Assembly: GCA_903930145.1 (NCBI GenBank)
Contig: CAIYXP010000007.1
Location: 1-36,065, forward strand
DNA: 36,065 bases
Origin: an uncultured Methylococcaceae bacterium
Lineage (GTDB): Bacteria; Pseudomonadota; Gammaproteobacteria; Methylococcales; Methylococcaceae
Direction: 5' to 3'
Shown here: positions 1 to 9,287 of the stretch, one piece after another
How the letters are laid out: every line of letters starts with the position of its first letter
How positions within the stretch are numbered: position 1 is the stretch's first letter
The notes under the pieces: model-generated
Databases searched by the model: none
Told to the model about the DNA's origin: nothing
Seen by the model: the letters and a program-made list of their open reading frames with translations, nothing else
Program-made: the position numbers and the translations under genes

Positions 1-87
1 CCATTTTTTATACCTAATCCTCGATTGCCTATCCAGCCTTAATAACATTTGCTAAGGCGCTTGTCACTTGCTTTAAGGAGTCTATCT

Positions 88-462
88 ATGTTGAATAAAA
101 AACTAGTATCACTAGCCGCTAGTTTCATTATTTTGTTTTCATTGTCAGCCCAAGCAGGAGACAGTGGAATTAGTTATCCCGCCAAAATTGGGGGTAAATT
201 AGGAATTGGTTTGCTCAATACGGTGACAGGCATTGGTGAGATACCAAAATCTATGATGGTTGAAACAGCCAATGAAGGAATTGGCATGGGTATGTCATTG
301 GGATTTGTCAAAGGTATGACCAATATGTTGGGCAGGACTCTGACAGGAATGGTGGATGTGGTGTCATTTCCGATACCCACCAAGCCCATGATTACGCCGC
401 CAGTGATTTTTCAGAATTTCGATCAGGAAACGACTTATGCATCAGGTTGGGAAACCTATTGA
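88..462 (+). CDS. exosortase system-associated protein, TIGR04073-like
   Basis: A 124-residue exported protein of the small family that co-occurs with exosortase (PEP-CTERM) systems; its biochemical role is unknown. An N-terminal signal peptide (MLNKK, then a hydrophobic stretch to about residue 22, ending SAQA) is followed by a Gly/Met-rich core with the pattern KLGIGLLNTVTGIGEIPKS, a second Gly-rich segment and the 'VVSFPIP' motif near the C-terminus, which I recognise as the family hallmark. I chose the ATG at 88 because AAGGAG lies at 75-80, seven bases upstream; the frame stays open upstream but without a better start. It sits just before the Tol-Pal operon and overlaps one possible ybgC start. 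The family match is from memory of its motifs. The presence of PrsK/PrsR/PrsT further on in the window supports it. Confidence 0.75.
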   Translation: MLNKKLVSLAASFIILFSLSAQAGDSGISYPAKIGGKLGIGLLNTVTGIGEIPKSMMVETANEGIGMGMSLGFVKGMTNMLGRTLTGMVDVVSFPIPTKPMITPPVIFQNFDQETTYASGWETY

Positions 463-475
463 CACAAACCCTCTA

Positions 476-892
476 ATGAACCCCCGCTTTTTCTTGCCAA
501 TTAGGGTCTATTACGAAGACACCGACTTGGGTGGCGTGGTTTACCATGCCAACTACTTGAAGTTCTTCGAGCGCGCCCGCACGGAATGTTTGCGTCAATT
601 CGGCTGTGAACTGGAAGAACTCAGGCAATCATCCGGTGTGCTGTTCGTCGTTAAGTCGATTGATGTGAATTATTTGAAACCTGCCCGTTTTGGCAATGTC
701 CTACTGGTATCGGCCGATGTGTCTGAAATCAAACGGGCAAGTATGACATTTGCCCAAGAAATCCGACTTGATTCTCCAGAAGGTGATAAATTGTGTGAAG
801 CCAGCATTCGTATAGCCTGCCTGACCGATGGTGAGTTGCGACCCACCGCGATTCCTGGCTCTCTTTCGGAATATATCAAAAATGCCATCTGA
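476..892 (+). CDS. ybgC: YbgC-type acyl-CoA thioesterase of the Tol-Pal locus
   Basis: A 138-residue hotdog-fold thioesterase that hydrolyses acyl-CoA in the cytoplasm and is by tradition the first gene of tol-pal operons; it has been linked to phospholipid metabolism. The signature YYEDTDLGGVVYHANYLKFF is at residues 12-31, with the catalytic Asp of the hotdog family expected at D17 (DTD). The ATG at 476 gives the family's usual N-terminus; an in-frame ATG at 437 (13 codons longer, with AGGA at 425-428) overlaps the end of the upstream gene and is a real alternative. The stop overlaps the start of tolQ, so translation is probably coupled. Membership of the family is clear; only the start is uncertain. 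Confidence 0.93.
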   Translation: MNPRFFLPIRVYYEDTDLGGVVYHANYLKFFERARTECLRQFGCELEELRQSSGVLFVVKSIDVNYLKPARFGNVLLVSADVSEIKRASMTFAQEIRLDSPEGDKLCEASIRIACLTDGELRPTAIPGSLSEYIKNAI

Positions 893-1559
893 ACTCTCTC
901 TTTTTGTTCTCATCCGGGATGCCAGTACGATTGTGCAAGTCGTCATGGTCATCCTCATTATTGCGTCGGTTCTTTCATGGGCCTATATTTTTTCTAAATT
1001 CAAGGAAATTCGCCGTGCCGTGCAAACCTCAGATGAATTTGAGGAACGGTTTTGGTCCGGCATTGATCTAGCCGACCTATACCGTCAACTGGCTCATCAG
1101 GCTTATCATGCAGAAGGCATAGAAAATATCTTCTTGTCTGGTTTCAAAGAGTTTGCCCGGCTTAGGCAGCAAGCGGGCATCACTCCCGATGCGGTGGTTG
1201 AAGCCGCTCAACGCGGGATGAGGGTGGCATTGTCCCGCGAGTTGGAGCATTTGGACGAGCATCTGCCTTTTTTGGCAACGGTGGGTTCCACCAGTCCTTA
1301 CATTGGCCTGTTCGGAACAGTTTGGGGCATCATGAATTCATTTCGGGCCTTGGGGGCAGCCAAGCAAGCCACTCTGGCAATGGTTGCACCCGGTATTTCT
1401 GAAGCCTTAGTGGCAACGGCGATGGGATTGTTTGCGGCGATTCCAGCCGTGATGGCTTACAACCGATATTCCACAGATGTGGGGCGGTTGGCAAACCGTT
1501 ATGAAGCCTTCACCGAAGAGTTTCTCAGTTTATTGCACCGTCAGGCACACGCCAAATGA
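882..1559 (+). CDS. tolQ: Tol-Pal system proton channel subunit TolQ
   Basis: A 225-residue inner-membrane protein of the MotA/TolQ/ExbB family. With TolR it forms the proton-driven motor that energises TolA during outer membrane constriction at division. Three transmembrane segments are visible: about residues 15-38 (VVMVILIIASVLSWAYIF), one around the PYIGLFGTVWGIMNSF motif, and a third in ALVATAMGLFAAIPAVMAYN. The Gly/Thr/Pro-rich motif between them is diagnostic for the family. The ATG at 882 is used because it gives the usual TolQ length and N-terminus; the open frame extends 18 codons upstream inside ybgC. The stop codon overlaps the tolR start by four bases (ATGA). Confidence 0.96.
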   Translation: MPSELSLFVLIRDASTIVQVVMVILIIASVLSWAYIFSKFKEIRRAVQTSDEFEERFWSGIDLADLYRQLAHQAYHAEGIENIFLSGFKEFARLRQQAGITPDAVVEAAQRGMRVALSRELEHLDEHLPFLATVGSTSPYIGLFGTVWGIMNSFRALGAAKQATLAMVAPGISEALVATAMGLFAAIPAVMAYNRYSTDVGRLANRYEAFTEEFLSLLHRQAHAK

Positions 1560-1993
1560 ATGTGTCTTCCCGAGGCCCACGGTCCAATCGACGCAAACCG
1601 ATGGCCGAAATCAACGTCGTACCCTATATCGATGTCAGTTTGGTTCTGCTCGTCATTTTTATGATCACATCCCCATTATTGTTGACGGGTGTGAACGTGG
1701 ATTTGCCCCGCGCTGAATCCAAAACCATAGAACCCGGGAAGGAGCCTCCTATCGTTGTAACCATTAAGGCCGATGGTGAATTGTTGGTTGACACCGGTAA
1801 CCATTTGGATGTGCCGGTCAATGCCGACACCTTGCGTGATTTGGTGTTAGCCGCAATCAGGGACAAGCCGGAGCTTCCCGTATTGATTCGAGGCGATAAA
1901 GCTGTCGAATATGGCAAGGTCATCACCGTGATGGCATCGCTGAAGCAGGCGGGTGTGCCGAGTGTGGGCTTGATGACACAACCCGAAAAATGA
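1556..1993 (+). CDS. tolR: Tol-Pal system protein TolR
   Basis: A 145-residue ExbD/TolR family protein with a short cytoplasmic N-terminus, one transmembrane helix (about residues 24-44, YIDVSLVLLVIFMITSPLLL) and a periplasmic domain. The membrane aspartate D26 corresponds to the proton-carrying Asp of the family (D23 in E. coli). The preceding 'PMAEINVVPYID' is the conserved lead-in. Both ends overlap neighbours by four bases (ATGA), which fits tight translational coupling and fixed stoichiometry with TolQ and TolA. Confidence 0.96.
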   Translation: MNVSSRGPRSNRRKPMAEINVVPYIDVSLVLLVIFMITSPLLLTGVNVDLPRAESKTIEPGKEPPIVVTIKADGELLVDTGNHLDVPVNADTLRDLVLAAIRDKPELPVLIRGDKAVEYGKVITVMASLKQAGVPSVGLMTQPEK

Positions 1994-3234
1994 TGCCGTC
2001 ACGAAAATCAGGCTTGGGCTGGCCGCTCATTCTTTCGTTGTTGCTGCATTGCTTGCTTTTTATAGCGTTTGCCTTGAATTTCGATACGAAAAAAGCACCT
2101 CCGCCACAGGTTGAAGTCGAATTGATGCAAGCCGTGGTCATAGATGAGGCGCAACTTCGTGCCGAACAACAAAGGCTCAAGGAACTGGAAGAGGAAAAAC
2201 AACGCATAGCTGAAGAAAAACGCCAAGCCGAATTAGCCGCACAGCAGAAAGCCCAAGCAGAGTTGGAGGCAAAACGTCAGGCCGAATTGGAAGCCCAACG
2301 TGCAGCCGAAGCGGAAGCCGCCCGTAAAGCCGAAGAAGAGGCCAAACGTGCCGAGGCTGAAGTGAGGCAAAAAGCGGAAGAAGAGGCAAAGCAACAAGCC
2401 GAATTGGCTGCCAAACAACAAGCCGAGGCGGAAGCTGCCCGTAAAGCCGAAGAAGAGGCCAAACGAGCCGAGGCAGAAGCGAGACAAAAAGCGGAAGAAG
2501 AGGCAAAACAACAAGCAGAATTGGCTGCCAAACAGCAAGCCGAGGCGGAAGCCGCCCGTAAAGCCGAAGAAGAGGCCAAACGCGCCGAGATTGAGGCTAG
2601 GCAAAAAGCAGAAGATGAGGCAAGGCTTCAGGCGGAGTTGGAAGCCAAACGGGAGGCAACCGCCGAATCGGCGAGGAAGGCAGAGGAAGAGGCTAAGCGC
2701 CGCGCCGCCGAAGCCAAGCGCAGGGCAGAAGCCAAACGCAAGGCCGAGGAGAAGAAAATGGCGGCTTTGGAAGCCAAGCGGGAAGCGGAGGCAGAAGAAC
2801 GAAAATTGGCTGAACAAGAATCCAAACGGCAGACTGAAGCCGCCGCCCGAAAAAGGGCAGAGGAAGATAAACTTCACCGACAGCAAGCCAAAGAAGGATT
2901 GAAACAGCAATTGGAAGATGAACAGAAGGCAGAGAAATCCAAATCCGATGCAGCATCAACGATCAATGAGGCAAGGGCTTGGATATTAAGCCGTATCAAG
3001 CCCAAAGTTGAAAGGTTTTCGGCTAATAGCAGTGGACGATCTTGTTCGGTCAGGGTGACTGTCCGGTCAGGGGGATACGTTGAAAGTGTTAGCATCACTC
3101 AAAGCAGTGGCGATGAAAGCTTTGATCGATCTGTAGAATCGGCGGTTTTGAAAGCTTCGCCTTTGCCTTGGCCTGATGACGAAAAAGTAGCCCATGAACT
3201 GAGATCGTTTACATTAAATGTCAGATCAAGATAG
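1990..3234 (+). CDS. tolA: cell envelope integrity protein TolA
   Basis: A 414-residue TolA. Domain I is a single N-terminal transmembrane helix (about residues 11-30). Domain II is a very long Ala/Glu/Lys/Gln-rich helix (about residues 50-315) that spans the periplasm. Domain III is a C-terminal globular domain containing RSCSVRVTV and the [14 protein letters not shown] motif that contacts Pal and TolB. Domain II contains a near-perfect 39-residue tandem repeat (separate entry). Only one cysteine is obvious in domain III (RSCSV), whereas E. coli TolA domain III has a disulfide. Two adjacent ATGs (1990 and 1993) are possible starts; the first overlaps the tolR stop. It is longer in the helical region than a minimal TolA, which is common in this family. 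Confidence 0.93.
   Translation: MMPSRKSGLGWPLILSLLLHCLLFIAFALNFDTKKAPPPQVEVELMQAVVIDEAQLRAEQQRLKELEEEKQRIAEEKRQAELAAQQKAQAELEAKRQAELEAQRAAEAEAARKAEEEAKRAEAEVRQKAEEEAKQQAELAAKQQAEAEAARKAEEEAKRAEAEARQKAEEEAKQQAELAAKQQAEAEAARKAEEEAKRAEIEARQKAEDEARLQAELEAKREATAESARKAEEEAKRRAAEAKRRAEAKRKAEEKKMAALEAKREAEAEERKLAEQESKRQTEAAARKRAEEDKLHRQQAKEGLKQQLEDEQKAEKSKSDAASTINEARAWILSRIKPKVERFSANSSGRSCSVRVTVRSGGYVESVSITQSSGDESFDRSVESAVLKASPLPWPDDEKVAHELRSFTLNVRSR
2314..2630 (+). repeat. 117-bp tandem repeat inside tolA domain II
   Basis: Two full units (2314-2430, 2431-2547) and most of a third (from 2548 to about 2630) each encode a 39-residue block beginning [14 protein letters not shown]. The units differ mainly by synonymous changes, with a few substitutions in the third. 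The period is a multiple of three, so gain or loss of a unit keeps the frame and changes the length of the periplasmic helix. Confidence 0.85.
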
Positions 3235-3245
3235 ATGCCGAGGTA

Positions 3246-4541
3246 ATGAACTCAATGCAATGGAATAAATTCGTAGTATTTTTATGCTTGGTTTTCTTAA
3301 GCTTAGCTCTTCCGTCCCGTGCCGAATTGGCAGTGGATGTGACTTTAGGCGTGGATACTGAAATCCCAATCGCCATCGTCCCCTTCGGCGGGATGCAGCC
3401 GGGTGAGAATTTAGGTTCCATCATTGCCGCAGACTTGCACCGCAGTGGACGGTTTAAGGTGTTGCCTGACTCACAATTGCCTGAGCGACCCCATACCCCC
3501 GGTGAGGTGCAGTTTGCTGCATGGAAATCAAAGGGCCAAGACAATTTGGTCATAGGCCAAGTGAAGGCAACCGGCACTGACCAATATTCGGTTGAATTTG
3601 AATTGTTTGATGCGGTGAGGGGCAGTCAGTTGGCAAATTCCAGCCTGAGCTTCAGCGCTGCCGAGTCGCGCAGAGCCGCCCATCGCATCGCCGATTTGAT
3701 TTACAAGCAACTGACGGGGGAAGAGGGTGCTTTTGCCACCCGCATCGCCTATGTCGCCGTTTCGCCGGCCAATGCGGCTAAAGTCCGGCGATACACACTC
3801 CAAATCGCCGATGCCGATGGGTTTAATCCCCAATCGATCATAGGCTCACCAGAACCCATTATGTCTCCAGCATGGTCGCCAGATGGCAAAAAAATTGCTT
3901 ATGTATCATTTGAAAATAAGCGTTCGGCGATTTTTGTGCAAAGTTTGACGAGCAAAGATCGAGAGAAGGTTTCTGAACTGCCGGGCATCAATGGTGCGCC
4001 TGCATGGTCCCCTGATGGTAAGCAGTTGGCAATGACCTTGTCTAAGGACGGCAATCCAGAAATCTATATTATGACGCTTGCCAATCGATCATTGCGCCGT
4101 GTCACCGATCATTTTGGCATCGATACCGAACCTGCTTGGTCGCGTGATGGCAGTCAGCTTGTGTTCACGTCTGACCGTGGGGGTAAACCTCAACTCTATA
4201 GCGTGTCTGTGAATGGAGGCCAGCCGGAGCGCATTACCCATGAGGGTGATTACAATGCTCGCGGCATGTACTCACCCGATGGCAAAAGCTTATGTTTAGT
4301 GCATGGCAACGGGGGCGACTACCGTATCGCGGTGCTGGACCTTGCCAGCAAGCAACTCAGGGTCTTGTCGTCAGGGAACCTAGATGAGTCGCCGAGTTTT
4401 GCCCCCAATGGCAGTATCATCCTTTACGCATCCCAAAATGGCGAAAAGGCAGTATTATCGACTGTTTCCAGTAACGGTAAAGTCAAAGGGAATCTCCATA
4501 CTGCCGGGGGTGAGATGCGCGAACCGGCATGGTCGCCATGA
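3246..4541 (+). CDS. tolB: Tol-Pal system beta-propeller protein TolB
   Basis: A 431-residue periplasmic protein. A signal peptide (hydrophobic to about residue 25, ending PSRA) precedes an N-terminal alpha/beta domain and a six-bladed propeller of PD40-type repeats: [58 protein letters not shown] and a terminal EPAWSP closing a blade. TolB binds Pal and TolA and mediates Pal recycling. A GAGG at 3240-3243 is too close to the ATG at 3246, so the in-frame ATG at 3255 (three codons in) may be the true start. It lies 11 bases after tolA. Confidence 0.95.
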   Translation: MNSMQWNKFVVFLCLVFLSLALPSRAELAVDVTLGVDTEIPIAIVPFGGMQPGENLGSIIAADLHRSGRFKVLPDSQLPERPHTPGEVQFAAWKSKGQDNLVIGQVKATGTDQYSVEFELFDAVRGSQLANSSLSFSAAESRRAAHRIADLIYKQLTGEEGAFATRIAYVAVSPANAAKVRRYTLQIADADGFNPQSIIGSPEPIMSPAWSPDGKKIAYVSFENKRSAIFVQSLTSKDREKVSELPGINGAPAWSPDGKQLAMTLSKDGNPEIYIMTLANRSLRRVTDHFGIDTEPAWSRDGSQLVFTSDRGGKPQLYSVSVNGGQPERITHEGDYNARGMYSPDGKSLCLVHGNGGDYRIAVLDLASKQLRVLSSGNLDESPSFAPNGSIILYASQNGEKAVLSTVSSNGKVKGNLHTAGGEMREPAWSP

Positions 4542-4636
4542 GAAGGCTGGTTGAAAAAGGAAAATCCGTCCTCATTTAAGTCATGTTTAAGACACTTTTC
4601 GTAACATTGCCCAACTTAATCTCGAGAGTAGAATGA

Positions 4637-5176
4637 ATGAAAGTCCTGCGAACCGAAGCAGTTTTGTTGATAGCCGCACTTTTAGCGAGTGGGTGTAGCT
4701 CTTCGGGTAGAACCAAAGCTCAAGGATTTGGTGGCTATGGCACAGGAAGTGACGGACCCGGCAATGGCAATGACGGCTATGCTGCTGGTGGAGCCTATGG
4801 GGCTTCGGGTTCGCAGCCAATGGATGACCGCTCAGGGCTGTTAGCCAAGCGCATCATTTACTTCGTCTATGACAGCAGTGAGGTGCAACCAGACTATCTG
4901 CCGGTCATTGCCAGCCACGCCAATTTTTTGGCTGCCAACAAAGGCAAGACGGTCGTATTGGAAGGCCATGCCGACGAGCGTGGGTCCCCCGAATACAATA
5001 TCGCCTTAGGCGAGCAGCGCGCCCAGTCCGTCGCCAAATGGATGAAACTGCAAGGGGTCGGCGATGCCCAAATTCAGATCGTCAGCTTCGGTGAGGAAAA
5101 GGCCGCAGTGACTGGACACGACGAAAATGCTTGGCAGCAAAACCGGCGGGTTGAAATTACCTATTTGGAACATTGA
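4637..5176 (+). CDS. pal: peptidoglycan-associated lipoprotein Pal
   Basis: A 179-residue outer-membrane lipoprotein. The lipobox LASGC places the lipidated cysteine at residue 20. A Gly/Ser-rich linker (about 25-65) leads to an OmpA-like peptidoglycan-binding domain with IIYFVYDSSEVQPDY and the TVVLEGHADERGSPEYNIALG motif, in which the Asp and Arg bind diaminopimelate of the cell wall. It anchors the outer membrane to peptidoglycan and is moved to the division site by TolQRAB. It follows tolB after 95 bases, which hold no gene; another ATG at 4633 is out of frame. Confidence 0.96.
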   Translation: MKVLRTEAVLLIAALLASGCSSSGRTKAQGFGGYGTGSDGPGNGNDGYAAGGAYGASGSQPMDDRSGLLAKRIIYFVYDSSEVQPDYLPVIASHANFLAANKGKTVVLEGHADERGSPEYNIALGEQRAQSVAKWMKLQGVGDAQIQIVSFGEEKAAVTGHDENAWQQNRRVEITYLEH

Positions 5177-5179
5177 GTT

Positions 5180-6202
5180 ATGATAAAAAAATCCATCACT
5201 GCCCTGTGTTTAACTGGGCTATATGCTTCAATTGCTTGGTCCGCACCAGGTGATTATGACCCTTCCTATGACCAAGGCGGAGGATACGGCGCGGTTACCT
5301 TGGACGAGCGGGTCGGAAAGTTGGAAAAAAAATTATCTGGCGATAGCCAGACTGAGATGGTCAACCGGTTGGAGCAGTTGCAAACCGATGTCCAAAGGCT
5401 ACGAGGCGAAGTCGAGGAGTTGACCCACCGTTTGGATGCCGCGAAAAAACAAAACAAAGAGCAGTTTCTTGACTTTGAGCGAAGAATACAGGCACTGACA
5501 CCCGCTACGGCGGTTTCCGAGCAGCCAACCTCGCCGCCAGAGTCGTCAACGGAGCAAGATCCCGATGCTCAGTCCACCGGCAGCACATTGTCAAGCCAAC
5601 AAGCGCAGCCGCCTACACCTGTGCAGACACCTGCCGTCACGCCGGTGGTTCCGATACCTGTGACACCTCCGCAACCCAGTCCGCCAGTACCGGTATTAGG
5701 GACTGCTCCGTTGCCGCAGTCCACGGCCCGTCCGCTTGAAGCTCCAAAGCCAGCAACTCCGACTTATGGTGTGCAAACACGTTTGCCGCCATCAACGGCC
5801 CCTTCGCCAGACTCAGCGGCTCGTCAGGCGGCTTATCAAAAGGGTTTCAATTTGATGAAGGAAGGGAAATATGCGGAGGCTATCAAGGAGCTTAAGGGTT
5901 TTCTTGTGACTTATCCCAAAGGCGAATATTCGGACAATGCGACCTATTGGCTGGCAGAAGCCCATTATGTGAACAGAGATTTGCTTGCCGCACGTGAATC
6001 ATTCCGTAAAGTGGTGAAAGACTATCCGCAAGCTGTGAAAGCTTCCGATGCGCAACTCAAACTGGGTTATATCGACTATGATACGGGGCAATGGACGGCG
6101 GCACATGATAGCCTAGGCGAAGTCATTAAACGTTATCCCGATTCCACCGCAGCTAAATTGGCGCAGAAGCGCTTGGACAAAATGAAGCAAGAAGGCCATT
6201 GA
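5180..6202 (+). CDS. cpoB: cell division coordinator CpoB (YbgF)
   Basis: A 340-residue periplasmic protein that in E. coli coordinates peptidoglycan synthesis with outer membrane constriction by binding TolA and PBP1B. The N-terminal signal peptide ends at about residue 22 (IAWSA). A coiled coil follows (about 40-105, VGKLEKKL ... RRIQAL), then a long Pro/Thr/Gln-rich linker (about 110-205), then C-terminal tetratricopeptide repeats (about 215-335, AYQKGFNLMKEGKYAEAI and two further repeats). The proline linker is longer than in E. coli. It starts three bases after pal and ends directly against queE. Confidence 0.94.
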   Translation: MIKKSITALCLTGLYASIAWSAPGDYDPSYDQGGGYGAVTLDERVGKLEKKLSGDSQTEMVNRLEQLQTDVQRLRGEVEELTHRLDAAKKQNKEQFLDFERRIQALTPATAVSEQPTSPPESSTEQDPDAQSTGSTLSSQQAQPPTPVQTPAVTPVVPIPVTPPQPSPPVPVLGTAPLPQSTARPLEAPKPATPTYGVQTRLPPSTAPSPDSAARQAAYQKGFNLMKEGKYAEAIKELKGFLVTYPKGEYSDNATYWLAEAHYVNRDLLAARESFRKVVKDYPQAVKASDAQLKLGYIDYDTGQWTAAHDSLGEVIKRYPDSTAAKLAQKRLDKMKQEGH

Positions 6203-6844
6203 TTGGACAAACTGCGGATAACAGAAATATTCCTTTCCCTACAGGGCGAGTCGCGCTCGGTGGGTTGGCCTACGGTGTTTGTGCGCTTGACTGGTTGCCC
6301 CTTGCGATGCGTTTATTGTGACACTGCTTACGCCTTCAACGGAGGGGAAAGCAGGACGCTTGACGACATTCTCGAACAAGTTAGCAGTTATCAAACCCGC
6401 CATGTCTGTGTCACTGGGGGAGAACCCCTCGCTCAACCGGGTTGCATTGTCTTATTGCAAGCCTTGGCCGAGCAAGGTTATGAGGTTTCTTTGGAAACTT
6501 CGGGGGCATTGGATATTGCCAATGTGGATAAGCGGGTAATCAAGGTAGTTGATTTGAAAACACCATCGTCAGGCGAAGCGGAAAGAAACCTGTACGCCAA
6601 CATTGAGCATTTGCTTCCCGCAGATCAAGTGAAGTTCGTCATCATGAATGAGCTTGACTACCAGTGGGCGATGGGAATGATTGAAAAGTTTCGTTTGACC
6701 GAGCGTTGCGAAGTACTGTTTTCCCCTGCCATGGGAGTGCAAGACCCGGCAGAATTGGCGGAAAAAATTCTCGCAGACCGTCTTCCCGTGCGTTTCCAAT
6801 TACAATTGCATAAGATTCTTTGGGGCGACGTGCAGGGCAGATAA
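6203..6844 (+). CDS. queE: 7-carboxy-7-deazaguanine synthase QueE
   Basis: A 213-residue radical SAM enzyme that contracts 6-carboxy-tetrahydropterin to 7-carboxy-7-deazaguanine in queuosine tRNA modification. The cluster-binding cysteines are C32, C36 and C39 (CPLRCVYC). The SAM-binding region includes VTGGEPLAQ. The TTG start at 6203 directly abuts the cpoB stop and gives the typical N-terminus (LRITEIFLSLQGES), so I prefer it. queE often trails tol-pal operons in gammaproteobacteria; queC, a common partner, does not follow here. Confidence 0.93.
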   Translation: MDKLRITEIFLSLQGESRSVGWPTVFVRLTGCPLRCVYCDTAYAFNGGESRTLDDILEQVSSYQTRHVCVTGGEPLAQPGCIVLLQALAEQGYEVSLETSGALDIANVDKRVIKVVDLKTPSSGEAERNLYANIEHLLPADQVKFVIMNELDYQWAMGMIEKFRLTERCEVLFSPAMGVQDPAELAEKILADRLPVRFQLQLHKILWGDVQGR

Positions 6845-6862
6845 TTTACAATTCTATGTTGA

Positions 6863-6891
6863 TTGACAGGCTGTCATTAGGATAATACATA
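6863..6891 (+). promoter_or_regulatory. possible sigma-70 promoter for dapA-bamC
   Basis: A perfect TTGACA (6863-6868) lies in the 124-base gap between queE and dapA. The -10 at 17 bases (TACATA) is poor; GATAAT at 6881-6886 is a better hexamer but only 12 bases away. Suggestive only. Confidence 0.25.
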
Positions 6892-6968
6892 AATATTGGT
6901 GGATCGCAGTTGTCGAAGCGCCCCGCCCAAGGTAACATGACTGATTTATTGTGGTTGAGATTAGGCGC

Positions 6969-7844
6969 ATGATTCAAGGCAGCATACCAGCACTGGTGAC
7001 ACCGATGGGAGAGGACGGCTCGCTCGATTTCGCGAGCCTTAGGCAATTGGTTGAATATCATATAGAACAAGGTTCAAACGGGATAGTCGCCGTGGGTACC
7101 ACCGGGGAGTCGGCGACTCTCGACATGGAGGAGCATTGCGAGGTCATCCGAGTTGTGGTTGAGCAGGTGAGAGGCAGAATCCCCGTCATCGCGGGTACGG
7201 GTTCAAACTCCACCACTGAAGCCATAAAACTGACACAGGATGCCAAGGAGGTGGGGGCTGATGCCTGCTTGTTGGTCACCCCTTATTATAATAAACCGAC
7301 CCAAGAAGGGCTTTATCTTCACTATAAAGCCGTCGCCGAAGCGGTGGACATCCCGCAAATTTTGTATAACGTGCCGGGGCGCACGGGTTGCGACATGCAG
7401 CCTTCAACGGTGGCACGGCTCTCTCAAGTGCCTAATATCATTGGCATCAAAGAAGCCACTGGCAAACTTGAACGGCTCGTTGAAATCCTATCCTTATCCA
7501 AGTCGGGCTTCCTGCTTTTTTCAGGCGATGATGCCACTGCCTGCGAATTTTGTCTGCGTGGCGGCAATGGGGTGATTTCCGTCACCGCCAATGTGGCTCC
7601 TAGGCTGATGAGCGAGATGGTTGCCGCCGCACTTGCCAAGAATTGTGAAGGTGCGCAATCCATTGACGCAAAACTGGCAGGACTGCACCGAGATTTGTTC
7701 GTTGAATCCAATCCAATACCGGTCAAATGGGCGGTCAATCAATTGGGCCTTATCAAGAAGGGTATACGTTTGCCGTTAACCTGGCTTTCCGAAGCTTGCC
7801 ACGATGCTGTGCGCGCCGCTATGGCGCAAGCTGAAGTCCTTTGA
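6969..7844 (+). CDS. dapA: 4-hydroxy-tetrahydrodipicolinate synthase DapA
   Basis: A 291-residue class I aldolase that condenses pyruvate with aspartate semialdehyde, the first committed step of lysine and diaminopimelate synthesis. Residue numbering matches E. coli exactly: T44-T45 (GTTGES), Y107 (TPYYNKP), Y133 and R138 (YNVPGR), and the Schiff-base lysine K161 (GIKEAT). The ATG at 6969 gives the classic MIQGS start; an upstream GTG at 6951 would add six codons and is unlikely. bamC follows with nearly no gap, as in E. coli. Confidence 0.96.
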   Translation: MIQGSIPALVTPMGEDGSLDFASLRQLVEYHIEQGSNGIVAVGTTGESATLDMEEHCEVIRVVVEQVRGRIPVIAGTGSNSTTEAIKLTQDAKEVGADACLLVTPYYNKPTQEGLYLHYKAVAEAVDIPQILYNVPGRTGCDMQPSTVARLSQVPNIIGIKEATGKLERLVEILSLSKSGFLLFSGDDATACEFCLRGGNGVISVTANVAPRLMSEMVAAALAKNCEGAQSIDAKLAGLHRDLFVESNPIPVKWAVNQLGLIKKGIRLPLTWLSEACHDAVRAAMAQAEVL

Positions 7845-7858
7845 CCGACGAGACTAAA

Positions 7859-8638
7859 ATGCGCTTAATTTCCTGCATTAGAACCGCCTTTTTGGGCGTT
7901 GTGGCAATTGCCTTGATTGGATGTAGCTATGTATCGGATATTTTTCCCGATAAGCAAAAAAATTATCGTTATAGCAGCGAACTGCCCGATTTGGAAATTC
8001 CTCCTGACATGAACGCGCCCGGCAGCGATTCTGATTCATCCAGCTTTGCCAAGTTATCGCAATCAACACAGGGTAGAAATTCGGTTGGTAATAATGATAC
8101 GGGAAATGCCTCCGGTCAGGCTAAATCCGCAACAACGGATACAGGCCAAGCCAAAGGCAGAAAGCGCAAGCCGGTCAAGCACAGCGATGACAATGTGACA
8201 CTCGCCCAGAACATGGAAAATGCCGCTTTGATTGAAATCCAAGAACCTTATGATGAAGCGTGGAACGACGTGGGACGCGCCATAGGGCGGTTGAAAATCG
8301 AGATCAGCGACCAGAATCGTTCGGATGGGCTTTACTATGTGTATTACGGCGGCGTGTCTCCCAAAAAGCCAGGTGCGGAGACCGGTTTCTGGGAAGACGT
8401 AGGCTCAGTGTTCAGCAGCGATAAAGATCATGCCCAAGAGTTTCGCATAAAGCTGGAAGACAAGGACACGACTACCAATGTATACATCATGGATCAAGAA
8501 GGAAAAGCCACATCGGATGGTCTTGGTTTGGATTTGTTAAAAAAGTTGCATGATAAGCTCATCACACTGGATCAGCCGGAAACCCCTGATAAACCCGATG
8601 TCAAAGAGGAAGAAAAGCCTGCGGAAGCTCTTGATTAG
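7859..8638 (+). CDS. bamC: outer membrane assembly lipoprotein BamC
   Basis: A 259-residue lipoprotein of the BamABCDE machine that inserts beta-barrel proteins. The lipobox LIGC puts the lipid-bearing cysteine at residue 22. Just after it, an unstructured segment contains the NYRYSSELPDLEIPPDM region, which in BamC/NlpB proteins binds BamD. A low-complexity linker precedes a C-terminal helix-grip domain (LIEIQEPYDEAWNDVGRAIGRL). The ATG at 7859 is chosen over a TTG at 7841 that overlaps the dapA end. The sequence past the BamD-binding segment is divergent, as is usual, and the adjacency to dapA supports the call. Confidence 0.88.
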   Translation: MRLISCIRTAFLGVVAIALIGCSYVSDIFPDKQKNYRYSSELPDLEIPPDMNAPGSDSDSSSFAKLSQSTQGRNSVGNNDTGNASGQAKSATTDTGQAKGRKRKPVKHSDDNVTLAQNMENAALIEIQEPYDEAWNDVGRAIGRLKIEISDQNRSDGLYYVYYGGVSPKKPGAETGFWEDVGSVFSSDKDHAQEFRIKLEDKDTTTNVYIMDQEGKATSDGLGLDLLKKLHDKLITLDQPETPDKPDVKEEEKPAEALD

Positions 8639-8677
8639 CCTTAATACGCTGGATTGATTTGTTTGCGATGATGTGTG

Positions 8678-8712
8678 CTGCAAGGCAAGCTCATGGGAAG
8701 CAAGCCTTGCAG
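8678..8712. terminator. hairpin downstream of bamC
   Basis: A perfect 9-bp inverted repeat, CTGCAAGGC (8678-8686) and GCCTTGCAG (8704-8712), with a 17-base loop lies between the convergent bamC and the cupin gene. No T-run follows, so it may be a weak or factor-assisted terminator rather than an intrinsic one. The rest of the 142-base gap holds nothing I recognise. Confidence 0.35.
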
Positions 8713-8780
8713 GTCACTAGAGTGTAAAGAATACGGGACAGATTAGACGAGTAAAATCGCAATTACAGAAGAGCTTGTCA

Positions 8781-9266
8781 TTATAAAAACAAGGCAAAAT
8801 CGGCGATTTTGGGAGTCTTGGGCTGGTCATCCACGGGCAAGTCGGCGAGCAGCTTGAAATCTTCAAACTCGAAGCCGGGTCCTACCGTGCAACCCACTAA
8901 TGAATAAGCCCCCAATGGCCGGGCGGCTTGCCACCATCCCGCCGGAACGACATAAGCCGGTTGGCTTCCCTTTTGCAAAGGGCCAAGCGTCTGTGAGCAA
9001 GGGCTTGATCCGTCAGGGGCGAAGCTCAACAATTCCACCCCCTCACCTTCATAATGATGCCATGCCTCGTCGGCAAGCACCCGATGCCAGCGACTAATCG
9101 AGCCTTCGGGCAGCAGATAAAAAATCGAGGTCAAAGCCCGCCGTTCGGCCATATCCTCTTGGCGTTGGACAATAGTGTCAGAACGATGGATGCGGCGATA
9201 ATACCCGCCTTCTGGGTGAGGTTCCAAGCCGAGCAGGCGGATTAATTCGTTGGCGCGGGAGTGCAT
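8781..9266 (-). CDS. cupin_5/DUF985 family protein
   Basis: A 161-residue protein of the cupin-like DUF985 family, a single-domain beta-barrel with no established substrate. The family motifs are visible in order: ELIRLLGLEPHPEGGYYRRI near the N-terminus, TSIFYLLPEGSISRWHRV, DEAWHHYEGEGVELL, the VPAGWWQAARP strand and the GCTVGPGFEFEDF segment near the C-terminus. The ATG at 9266 is used; the TTG at 9287 would add seven codons. Nothing in the context points to a role. The family call is fairly sure, the function unknown. Confidence 0.82.
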   Translation of the reverse strand: MHSRANELIRLLGLEPHPEGGYYRRIHRSDTIVQRQEDMAERRALTSIFYLLPEGSISRWHRVLADEAWHHYEGEGVELLSFAPDGSSPCSQTLGPLQKGSQPAYVVPAGWWQAARPLGAYSLVGCTVGPGFEFEDFKLLADLPVDDQPKTPKIADFALFL

Positions 9267-9287
9267 GGGTTTATGCTTCCCTTTCAA

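Noticed and set aside
2233..2910. 225-residue frame opposite tolA
   Set aside because: It is a shadow of the Ala/Glu/Lys repeats, giving a Phe/Leu/Cys low-complexity product with no family features.
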